Shown here: one piece after another, positions 15,266 through 24,200 of the stretch | Position numbering within the stretch: position 1 is the stretch's first letter | How the letters are laid out: each line of letters starts with the position of its first letter | Assembly (NCBI GenBank): GCA_938028625.1 | Contig: CALIZB010000169.1 | Span: 1 to 36,189, forward strand | DNA from: an uncultured Bacteroidia bacterium | GTDB lineage: Bacteria; Bacteroidota; Bacteroidia; JANWVE01 | Length of the DNA: 36,189 nucleotides | Direction: 5' to 3' | The notes under the pieces: generated by a model | What the model saw: only the letters and a program-made list of their open reading frames with translations | Database searches by the model: none | Told to the model about the DNA's origin: nothing | Translations under genes and position numbers: made by a program

Positions 15266-17683
15266 ATGAAATGCTACGTGTTCTGTACTTTTATTCTGTG
15301 CGTTCACTACCTGTATAGTCAAGCACCTATTGAAAACGATTACTTTGACATGAGTTTAGAGGACTTGATAAATGTAGAGGTAATTACAGCATCTAAAAAA
15401 GCACAGAAAATTGAGGAGGTTCCTGTACCCATGTATGTTATTACCCATGAAGACCTTAAAATTTATGGCTATACTCATATTGGAGAGGCATTAAAAATGG
15501 TACCAGGAATAGAAATTATTCAAGGTGCAGACCATGACTACCAAGTTTCTATCAGGGGATTAAGTACTACGGGCTATAATGTATCTAATAAAGTGTTATT
15601 TCTTATCAATGGGAGGTCTGTGTACAATGAAGTATTCGGAGGAGTAAGAATGCAATCCTTTAATATCAGCATAGATGAAATAGAACGCATTGAGGTAGTA
15701 AGGGGTTCTGCATCGGCGCTGTATGGGGCAAATGCATTTGCAGGTATTGTGAACATCATTACCCGAAGTCCTGAAAAAGAAAAAGGTATTCATGCAGGGC
15801 TGTTATACGGCAGTTTCAATCAAATACAAGGAAATATGCGCTATGGAGGTAGTTTAATGGAAAACAAACTGCAATACAAAATAGGTATCAATTATCAACA
15901 ATTAGAGCAAACTAAGGCTCGCATGAGCGATTTAAATGATGTTGAAAAACAGAGAAAAGAAGATTTAGGGTATCAGAAAGGAAGTATTCAGTCCCTTAAT
16001 GCAAAAAATGTGAATATTGGAGTAAATTACAATTTTAATACAGATAAAAAAATTGAGTTCACAGCAGGTTTTTCAGATAACATGGCTGATACGTATTATA
16101 CCTATCCCGCAGAGTTTAGTGCAAGAGATTATTTTGTACAAGCACAGTACATAGACTCTACAAATCTTATTCGTGTATACTACAATGGTCAGAATAATGT
16201 AAAATATGGAGTAAATCGCTTTTTAAGTAAAAATACGGCTACAAATCCCTATCTTGTGCTTACCCAACGAGCAGAATTTTATCCCGTTGATGCAAACAAC
16301 AACCCTATTTCCTATCAGACCGTTGATGCGGAATATAATCGTAACATTAAAATAGGAAGTAAAATACAATGGATTTTAGGTGCAAGCGCAAGAAACAACA
16401 ATATTCAAGCTATACTCTTTACCTCTGACGCAATGCGAAAATATAAAAACCAGTATTTTGGTGCGGCATTTACACAAATAGAATACAAGCCTATTTCTAA
16501 ATTATTGCTTATAGGAGGTATTCGTGCAGACTATAACAACGTTATCGGTAAAAACATAAATCCGCGTTTTACAGCATTATATCAAGCACATAAAAATCAT
16601 ACTGTCCGTTTGGGTGCGGGTACAGCTACACGAAATCCTCACTTCTTTGATTTATATTTAGATACCTATGTAAAAGTAGCCAACCTCAAAACAGCCACCG
16701 GACTTGACCCCATTCTTAATCTTACAAATAGTTCTAATTATGTTGTGCTTTCTGTAAAGGGAAATGAAAACTTACGTTCTGAGCAGATGCTCAATGCAGA
16801 TGTAGGTTATCAAGCTAAACTCTCTAAAATACTACAAATTAAGATAGATGGTTTCTATAATCAACTTAAACATGCTATTATGTTTTCTAATAGCACACCT
16901 GTAAGTACTATTGAAAGAATTGAAAATATACATGGAATATTCGCGGCACAAGGCGCTGATGTTTCTAGCTTAATTGCCAATAACATGAACCAAAGTGAAA
17001 TGCAAACCACTATTCAAAATTTAGATGCACAAATTGCCTATCTCTCTGCGAATGACCCAAGTAACCCTGCATTACCACAGTTAATAGCGGTTAAAAGTGT
17101 ACTAGCAGGCACCTCTTCAAAACCTGGGCTAATTAGCTTATATGGTACTCCGAAAGAAGTACAAACGTCTGTATACAACAATAACAAAACCTTTAATTTC
17201 TGGGGTGCAGAGTTAGGTATATTTCTTATTCCAACGAAAAAGTTTTCTATTACAGCTAATTATGCTTATCTTAATGTAGACCCTGTGTATAACAAGTTAG
17301 GTGTCCCCCAAGGTGCAGATATAAAAACCGAGAGTTCTCCTGTACATAAGGCTAATATTGGAATAAAATATCAATTATCGTATTTTTACACAGGCACTAT
17401 GTTTAATTACAACTCAAAAATAGTGTATCTCATAGACAACAACAAAAATGGAGTGTATGACTTGGCAGATGTTCAGCAATATAGTAATGGTGGGTTAGGT
17501 ACAATTCAAGACCGTTTTAATCTCAATGTAAATATTGGTTTTAGGTATAAAAAAGTGGATATTTATGCTATGGTCATCAATGCACTACAACCAGATTACA
17601 GGCAATTACACGATACTTATTCCGTAGATGGTGGTGATAATCTTAACCGTAGATTTTGTGTAGGAGTGAGAATAGATATGTAA
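15266..17683 (+). CDS. TonB-dependent outer-membrane receptor
   Basis: 805 residues. A signal peptide ends near LYS/QAPI. The plug domain (about 40-165) shows the family pattern: VPVPMYVITHEDL, YTHIGEALKMVPGI, VSIRGLST, LFLINGRS, IDEIERIEVVRGSASALYG and ANAFAGIVNIIT. The rest is a 22-strand-type barrel with alternating aromatic residues, ending with a terminal strand FCVGVRIDM. It imports a scarce ligand such as a siderophore, cobamide or oligosaccharide across the outer membrane using TonB energy. No SusD partner or uptake genes are adjacent. The carboxypeptidase-like N-terminal domain of SusC proteins is missing. A calcium-loop-like segment occurs near residues 724-735. Confidence 0.93.
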   Translation: MKCYVFCTFILCVHYLYSQAPIENDYFDMSLEDLINVEVITASKKAQKIEEVPVPMYVITHEDLKIYGYTHIGEALKMVPGIEIIQGADHDYQVSIRGLSTTGYNVSNKVLFLINGRSVYNEVFGGVRMQSFNISIDEIERIEVVRGSASALYGANAFAGIVNIITRSPEKEKGIHAGLLYGSFNQIQGNMRYGGSLMENKLQYKIGINYQQLEQTKARMSDLNDVEKQRKEDLGYQKGSIQSLNAKNVNIGVNYNFNTDKKIEFTAGFSDNMADTYYTYPAEFSARDYFVQAQYIDSTNLIRVYYNGQNNVKYGVNRFLSKNTATNPYLVLTQRAEFYPVDANNNPISYQTVDAEYNRNIKIGSKIQWILGASARNNNIQAILFTSDAMRKYKNQYFGAAFTQIEYKPISKLLLIGGIRADYNNVIGKNINPRFTALYQAHKNHTVRLGAGTATRNPHFFDLYLDTYVKVANLKTATGLDPILNLTNSSNYVVLSVKGNENLRSEQMLNADVGYQAKLSKILQIKIDGFYNQLKHAIMFSNSTPVSTIERIENIHGIFAAQGADVSSLIANNMNQSEMQTTIQNLDAQIAYLSANDPSNPALPQLIAVKSVLAGTSSKPGLISLYGTPKEVQTSVYNNNKTFNFWGAELGIFLIPTKKFSITANYAYLNVDPVYNKLGVPQGADIKTESSPVHKANIGIKYQLSYFYTGTMFNYNSKIVYLIDNNKNGVYDLADVQQYSNGGLGTIQDRFNLNVNIGFRYKKVDIYAMVINALQPDYRQLHDTYSVDGGDNLNRRFCVGVRIDM

Positions 17684-17694
17684 CGCTTATTTTG

Positions 17695-18320
17695 CTATAA
17701 GTCAACAGGTATTTCTTTGATAGTACTGAGTTTACAGTATATTTGTTCATAAGTTGGTTTTTGTGTAAATATGTCACTAGCAATACTGTCTATTTTTTCT
17801 TTGGTTACCTTAATGGCTTGTTCAGATTGGTCTATGCCTATCCAATTTCTACCTAAAAGTTGTGCGGACTTCAAAGTTGTTCCCGAACCACAAAAATAGT
17901 CTAAAACATAACTGCTTGGTTTTGATGAAGTTTTAATAATTAAATCTAATAAATCTGCGTTTTTTCTGTTGGGTATAGCGGATATTGTGGGTCTTTCATT
18001 TCCCAGATATCTTGTATTCGTTTTCCTTCTTGCTTGTCTAAATAAATTTTCTTGCGTGGATTGCCGTTGTCTGACCACTCAATAAGCCCTTGTTTGTCCC
18101 AAATTTTTAAGCCTAATGCTTTTTTGTTGAGCCACCTGCGGAAAAAGGGTCCGATTTGTCGGTTTGTTTCTTTGGGTTCGGTGCGTTTCTCAAAAATCTT
18201 ATCAAGTCCCATTTGGTACAGCCTTCCGCAAATTCGGTTTATTGTCTTGGGATTTCTTTCTATTGTAGCACTATCACGTTTCAGAAAAGCAATGTAACTG
18301 TTTTTGATAGGAAATAAACT
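17695..18320 (-). pseudogene. Remnant of a restriction-modification locus (DNA methyltransferase C-terminus)
   Basis: Two overlapping minus-strand frames read as one broken gene. The first (open from 18320, with no good start) contains RNPKTINRI and KETNRQIGPFFRRWL, which look like the N-terminal part of a type II restriction endonuclease, then a methyltransferase segment ending DIWEMKDPQYPLYPTEK. The second frame continues NADLLDLIIKTSSKPSS and the AdoMet-binding motif LDYFCGSGTT, then GRNWIGIDQSEQAI, and stops at 17695. The frames join at a run of six T on the + strand (17960-17965); one extra base would restore EKNADLL. The DPPY catalytic motif and the whole N-terminal half of the methyltransferase are absent, so the remnant should be inactive. 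A stop (18321-18323) and prfB bound it. Confidence 0.75.
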
Positions 18321-18340
18321 CTAATGTTTTACTAAACTAA

Positions 18341-19439
18341 CTAAATTGTTCCTCCCTTTGCACTACCAAATTCCATGAGATAGGCTTTAATAAATGGTGT
18401 AATATCGCCGTTCATTACAGCGTCTACGTTGGAAGTTTCGTAGCCTGTTCTGTGGTCTTTTACGCGTCTATCATCAAAAACATAACTGCGAATCTGACTG
18501 CCCCACCCAATTTCTTTTTTACTGTTTTCTAATTTTTCTTTCTCTGCCTGACGTTTTTCTAATTCTATTTGATATAATCGGCTTTTTAGCATTTTTATGG
18601 CTCGTTCTCTGTTTTGCAATTGAGATCGCTCTTCTTGACAAGCTACCACAATTCCCGTAGGAATATGCGTAATACGTACGGCTGTTTCTACTTTGTTTAC
18701 GTTCTGACCACCTTTGCCCCCTGCACGATAGGTATCCATTTGTATATCTGCGGGATTAATTTCAATTTCTATGGTATCATCAATTTCAGGATAGACAAAA
18801 ACTGATGCGAATGATGTATGCCTACGTGCATTAGCATCAAACGGAGATATGCGCACTAATCTATGCACACCTACTTCGGACTTTAAATAGCCATACGCAA
18901 AATCGCCTTCTATACTTAATGTACAACTTTTAATTCCTGCGCCTTCACCTATCTGCTCTTCTAATAAATGGACTTTGAAGCCATTTTTTTCTGCCCACAT
19001 GGTATACATGCGCATGAGCATTTCTGCCCAGTCCTGACTTTCTGTACCGCCTGCTCCCGCATTGATAGTAAGAATAGCATTGAGTTTATCTTCTTCTTTA
19101 CTCATCATGTTTCTGAATTCTACCTCTTCTAAAAAACCTAATGCCTTCTGATAAGATTGTTCTAATTCTTGTTCAGAAATTCCTTCTTCTTTGGATATTT
19201 CATAATTCAAGATTAAGTCCTGCACTAAACTGTCCAACTCTTCATACAGTTTTACCCATATTTTGAGGGATTTAATTTCCTTTAATACATTTTCAGCAGA
19301 TTTAGGATTATCCCAAAAGTCTTGTGCATAAGTGATATTTTCTAATTCCTGAATTTTACTTTGTTTAGCATCAACGTCAAAGATACCTCCTTAACGCATC
19401 TGTGCGTTGTAATATGTTCTGATATTGCTCGTAAGTCAT
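18341..19439 (-). CDS. prfB: Peptide chain release factor 2, programmed +1 frameshift
   Basis: The gene starts at the ATG at 19439, runs 20 codons to an in-frame TGA (19377-19379), shifts +1 and continues to 18341, giving 365 residues, the E. coli length. The shift site reads CTT TGA C, preceded by AGGAGG (19386-19391 on the complementary strand) with a 3-base spacer, the classical autoregulatory layout: scarce RF2 slows termination at TGA and favours frameshifting. The product has the RF2 codon-recognition tripeptide SPF ([14 protein letters not shown]) and the catalytic GGQ in [11 protein letters not shown]. It releases peptides at UGA and UAA. A -7 box lies 5 bases before the start. Confidence 0.95.
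19376..19391 (-). promoter_or_regulatory. prfB recoding site (Shine-Dalgarno, slippery CTT, TGA, C)
   Basis: The minus strand reads AGGAGG TAT CTT TGA C across this interval. The Shine-Dalgarno-like element stimulates +1 slippage of the CTT-decoding tRNA; the zero-frame TGA followed by C is the weak stop read by RF2 itself. Confidence 0.93.
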
Positions 19440-19444
19440 GCGTG

Positions 19445-19452
19445 CAAAATTA
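19445..19452 (-). promoter_or_regulatory. -7 box of prfB, 5 bases from the start
   Basis: The minus strand reads TAATTTTG, an exact TAnnTTTG match, with 5 bases before the ATG at 19439. It is one half of a 58-base divergent promoter region with the aminotransferase gene. Confidence 0.5.
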
Positions 19453-19463
19453 GGAAATTTGTT

Positions 19464-19493
19464 TTTGATACAGCCTTATTTTTACTACTTTTG
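19464..19493 (+). promoter_or_regulatory. Promoter of the aminotransferase gene
   Basis: TTTG at 19464-19467, an 18-base spacer and TACTTTTG at 19486-19493 match both Bacteroidetes promoter elements. The -7 box ends 4 bases before the ATG at 19498, predicting a leaderless mRNA. Confidence 0.65.
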
Positions 19494-19497
19494 ACCA

Positions 19498-20562
19498 ATG
19501 ATTAGCTTGACGCCAGGTCCTACCTTTATGCCTGATTTTATACGGGAAATACTGCAAAAACCCATTGTCTACCACCGCTCTGAGGAGTTCAAAGAAATGT
19601 ATGCTGAAGTTAGCCGTATGTTAAAAAAACTGTTTTTAGCTATAGAGGAGTACACAACTTTATGTCTTACAGGAAGTGGTACAAGTGCTATGGAAATGTT
19701 ATTAGCCAATCTTGACCCACACAAAAAGTTACTCATAACCGATTTTGGAAAGTTTAGCGGTAGATGGGCAGAAATTGCACAAGCATATAATCTCACATAT
19801 ACAGTATTGCAGTACACATGGGGAGATTATCCCAAAGTCAAGGAAGTTATACAAGCTATAGAACAAGATAAAGATATTGAGGTATTATGTCTAACGCACA
19901 GCGAAACCTCTACGGCAACTCGCATGGACATAGAGCAAATTGCTTTTTATGCAAAAAAAACACGTCCTGATATTTTAATTTTAGTTGATGGTATTACCAG
20001 CGTGGGCGCTATGCCGTTGTACACCCATGCATGGGGTTTGGACGCAGTTATTACCTCTTCCCAAAAAGCTTTGGGCTGTCCGCCTGGTATGAGTTTTATG
20101 GTGTTAAGTCCTGAATATATTCAGAAAGCACAACCTTGTGGATATACTTATAATTTGCAGAAATATTTGGACAGTCATCAAAAACAACTTACTCCATTTA
20201 CTCCCGCAACACAAATTTTAATGGCAGTAAAGCGCTCATTGGAATACTTTATTCAAACAGGTTTGCCTGCAATATGGAATCATACCCATACACTTGCACA
20301 GTATACCCGTGAAAAAATTCAGGAACTCGGGTTAAAATTATGTAGTGATAATCCATCAGATAGCCTTACGGCATTTTATCTACCCGAAAACATCAAATCA
20401 ACAGAATTTATTGAAAAAGTATATCAACAAACAGGAATCTTATTAGGTAAAGGGCAGGGAGAGTGGAAAGAAAGAATAATCAGGATAGCTCATACCGCAT
20501 ATGTCAAGCAAGAATATGTGCAGACTGCACTAGAAAGTATAAAAACAAGTATTTCCTCTTGA
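19498..20562 (+). CDS. Class V PLP-dependent aminotransferase
   Basis: 354 residues with the alanine-glyoxylate/serine-pyruvate aminotransferase layout. The N-terminus is LTPGPT, a glycine-rich PLP phosphate loop is at GSGTSAMEM (59-67), the PLP-pyridine aspartate is in LVDGITS (D164), and the Schiff-base lysine is in SSQKALG (K190). The C-terminus has GKGQGEWKERIIRIAHT, where RIAH holds the substrate-carboxylate arginine. It probably transfers an amino group between a small amino acid (Ala, Ser, or phosphoserine by analogy with SerC relatives) and an oxo-acid. No serA or glyoxylate genes are adjacent to decide. It is followed by 674 bases without an intact gene. Confidence 0.85.
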   Translation: MISLTPGPTFMPDFIREILQKPIVYHRSEEFKEMYAEVSRMLKKLFLAIEEYTTLCLTGSGTSAMEMLLANLDPHKKLLITDFGKFSGRWAEIAQAYNLTYTVLQYTWGDYPKVKEVIQAIEQDKDIEVLCLTHSETSTATRMDIEQIAFYAKKTRPDILILVDGITSVGAMPLYTHAWGLDAVITSSQKALGCPPGMSFMVLSPEYIQKAQPCGYTYNLQKYLDSHQKQLTPFTPATQILMAVKRSLEYFIQTGLPAIWNHTHTLAQYTREKIQELGLKLCSDNPSDSLTAFYLPENIKSTEFIEKVYQQTGILLGKGQGEWKERIIRIAHTAYVKQEYVQTALESIKTSISS

Positions 20563-20604
20563 TATAACAGACAAGAAAAATGTTTTTGTTGCTTCAAAAA
20601 CAGT

Positions 20605-20980
20605 TATAAAATCTTTTTATTTAGTTGTTGTTTTCTTTTTCTGTTTTGTAAATATTTTGCACAGAAATTCTCTGACGGCAGTGTTGTAAAATATACAGGC
20701 AGTGTAGGTTCTAATTCTATTGAAATGACTCTTATGCAGTCGCAGATTGATATTTCTGGTTTTTATTTTTATACAAAAGTAAGACAACCCATATAGTTAA
20801 GTTCATAAATGGGTATAATTAACAAGAATTACACAAAGTTTACTGAAAAGGTAGGAGGTAATATAACCGGATATTTTTTTTCTCAAAGATTTTGATATAG
20901 AAACGAGTTCAACGGTATATGGCACATGGAAATCTCCTGACGGAAAAAAATCCTTTTCTATTGTTCTGTACAGAAAGTAA
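20605..20980 (+). pseudogene. Decayed gene for a small secreted protein
   Basis: Translation of the gap shows a coherent but broken protein. A hydrophobic signal-like start (KIFLFSCCFLFLF) leads to FAQKFSDGSVVKYTGSVG, SIEMTLMQSQIDISGFYFY and KVRQPI, then TAG (20794-20796). The same frame continues through TAA (20806-20808) to KFTEKVGGNITGYF. After a frameshift near 20885-20895 it resumes as DFDIETSSTVYGTWKSPDGK and ends LYRK at 20980. The pattern YTG...IEMTL...GYYYY...G.W.SPDGKKSF is one I associate with small secreted Bacteroidota proteins. There is no start codon at the expected place. Two stops plus one frameshift make it inactive. Confidence 0.65.
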
Positions 20981-21236
20981 CTTGTAACGATTTTTTTTTG
21001 TATTTTTACAAAAAAGTCAGTTTTTATGGATAGAAAATTCTATCTTAAAATACTGGGGCAACTCTGTTTGTTTATTGTACAGATTTTTTATAATTTGTAC
21101 ACTTTCTATATAAAAAGTTTATGACGTAGAAAAACACCATAAAAAACAAAACTTTAACAGTTTTGCTTAATACAGCCCTATAGAAAAACATCTTTTCTAT
21201 TGATTTTTTGCACAAGAGCATATATTTTTACCTTCT
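20981..21236 (+). other. A+T-rich leader region of the helicase fusion gene
   Basis: No credible gene is present; a 32-codon open frame at 21026-21124 has no support. A near-consensus -7 box TATTTTTA (21223-21230, one mismatch) ends 6 bases before the ATG at 21237, and a TTTTTTG lies at 21204-21210, but the spacing between them is short (12 bases). Confidence 0.4.
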
Positions 21237-24200
21237 ATGAACACTTATATGCATTCCGTTATATTTATTGACACAGAAATTGAATATAAAAGCAAAAAAA
21301 TTCTTGACATAGGTGCGATTAAGGATAACAATGATATTTTCCACAAAAACTCACTGCCTGAGTTTATACAGTTTCTTAATGGTAATCAGTTTATCTGCGG
21401 GCATAATATTCTTCATCATGATATACAGTATATAGGTCATGCAATAGACAGTGCAGGTATACCCCGTCAAAATATTATTGATACATTATTTCTCTCACCT
21501 TTGTTTTTCCCCACACACCCCAGCCATGCTTTGTTAAAAGATGATAAAATATACTCTGAAGAAGCCAACAATCCGCTTAATGATGCGATTAAAGCAAAGG
21601 ATTTGTTTTATGATGAAGTTGCTGTTTTCAGTCAGACTGATGAAACTTTTAAACAGATACTTTATTTGCTGTTGCATAACAGTGAAGAGTTCTGTGCTTT
21701 TTTTAACTTTCTCAATTATCAGAGTGAACCGAAAGAACTTCAAGCGTTAATTTATCAGAAATTTGAAAACGAAATCTGCACACAGGCAGACCTATCAAAA
21801 ATATTATCAGAGTTTCCTGTTGAACTTGCCTACTGCCTGTCATTGATTGAGGCTTTTGTAAAACAGAAAAAAAGCTTTTCTACCCTGCCCCCATGGGTAT
21901 TAAAAAACTATCCTCATACAGAGCATATACTGCATACTTTGCGAGATAAACCCTGCATAAGCGGGTGCATATACTGTGATAAAGCATTAAACCCGCACAA
22001 GGCATTAAAAAAGTACTTCGGATTTGATGCGTTCAGAACATACAACGGAGAACCTTTGCAGGAAAATGCGATCAAAGCGGCAGTTCATCACAAATCATTG
22101 CTGGCTGTTTTTCCCACAGGGGGTGGAAAATCTATTACTTTTCAGATACCTGCTCTTATGAGCGGCGAAAACACTAGAGGACTTACGGTTGTTATTTCTC
22201 CTTTACAGTCCCTGATGAAAGACCAGGTAGACAACCTTGAAAAAACAGGCATTACGGAAGCGGTTACTATCAATGGTTTGCTTGATCCTGTTGAACGGGC
22301 AAAATCTTTACAAAGGGTAGAAGACGGCAGTGCTTGCATTTTGTATATTTCACCAGAATCACTCCGTTCAAAAACTATTGAACAACTTATTCTGGGAAGA
22401 AACATCAGCCGTTTTGTTATTGATGAAGCTCACTGTTTTTCTTCATGGGGACAGGATTTTCGTGTGGATTATCTTTATATCGGGGATTTTATAAGACACA
22501 TTCAGGAAACAAGAAACTTGCACGAAAGAATTCCTGTTTCTTGCTTTACTGCCACAGCAAAACAAAAAGTAATTGAAGATATCTGCCGTTATTTCAAGGA
22601 AAAACTCTCGCTTGACCTTGAAATTTATACTACAAAAACAGCAAGAACCAACCTTACATACAAAGTTTTTGAGAAAAAAGACGAAGAAAAATATCAGGCA
22701 CTCAGGGATTTGATTGAAAAAAAAGCCTGTCCGACTATTGTATATGTATCCAGAACTCATAAAGCCTCTCAACTTGCATTATGGTTAAATAAAGACGGGT
22801 TTAAGGCCAAGGCCTATCATGGCAAAATGGACACCAATGAAAAAACTGCTAGTCAGAATGCTTTTATCTCAGGGGAAGTTTCTATTATGGTAGCCACTTC
22901 TGCTTTTGGAATGGGCGTTGACAAAAAAGATGTAGGTATGGTTATTCACTATGAGATTTCAGACTCGTTAGAAAACTATATTCAGGAAGCAGGGAGGGCG
23001 GGGCGTGATGAAAATATTACCGCAGAATGCTTTGTTTTATTTAATGAAGATGATATTGACAAGCATTTTATTTTACTTAATCAGACTAAACTCTCCATCA
23101 AAGAAATAAAACAGGTCTGGAAAGCTATCAAGGAAATTACAAGATTTCGGTCAAAGGTTTCCATTTCAGCTCTGGAAATTGCACGCAAGGCAGGCTGGGA
23201 CGACAGCATTGCGGATATTGAGACACGCATAACGAGTACAATTGCCGCTCTGGAAGATGCAGGATACCTTAGGCGGGGACAAAATACGCCAAGGGTTTTT
23301 GCTACCAGTATCCTTTCTAAAAACGTTCAGGAAGCCATTGATAAAATCAATGCGTCAGTACATTTTGAGGATAAACAGAAAGAAAAAGCTATACGCATTA
23401 TAAAAAAACTTTTTGCCCAGAAAAGCAGAAAAAACCTCAGTGAAGAAACCCCTGAATCAAGGATTGATTATATCAGCGACCATCTCGGCATTGTTAAAGA
23501 TGAAGTTATAAGTATTGTCAATCTGTTACGGGAAGAAAAAATCCTTGGAAACACAAAGGATTTGACAGCGTTTATCAAAACAAAAGACAACAAAAACCGC
23601 TCCCTGAATATTCTTCAAAACTTTTGCAAGATTGAAAACTTTCTCATTTCTGTCTTTCAAGAAGAAGAAACACATTTTTCTCTTAAAGAACTCAAACAGC
23701 AGGCTGAAACGAGCGAATGCGGGGAAATAAAAATTCCCCAGCTGATAACCCTCATCAACTTCTGGAAAATCAAAAAATGGATTAAGCACCAGAATTATGA
23801 GCATTCTAAAAACCATATTTCTGTTCTTTTACTCTCTCCGAAAGAAAAACTCAAAGAAAAACTTCAAAAACGGCATATTCTCGCAAAACTTATAACAGAA
23901 TATCTGTATAAAAAAATGACAATCCATGCTTCAAAAGAAGACGAAACCCAAGAACAGATTCTGGTCGAGTTTTCTGTTTATGAATTAAAGGAAACCTTTG
24001 AAAAGCAAAATGAACTTTTTCAGGAACAGGTATCTTATGAAGATATTGAAGACGCACTGCTCTACCTTTCAAAAATTGATGCTATAGACCTTGAGGGTGG
24101 GTTTCTGGTAATTTACAATCGCCTGACTATTGAGCGATTAGAGCAGAACAATAAAAAACAATATACCGAAGAAGACTATCACAAACTTAAACAGTTTTAT

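Noticed and set aside
17695-18320. Phase-variable functional methyltransferase
   Set aside because: Even with the A-run repaired, the catalytic DPPY half is missing, so switching could not restore activity.
20851-20860. GGAGG Shine-Dalgarno-like sequence in the gap
   Set aside because: It encodes the GG of the decayed gene (KVGGN) and no open frame follows it.
21026-21124. 32-codon open frame starting MDRKFYLKIL before the helicase fusion gene
   Set aside because: No start context, no conserved pattern, low complexity and strongly A+T-rich; could be chance.
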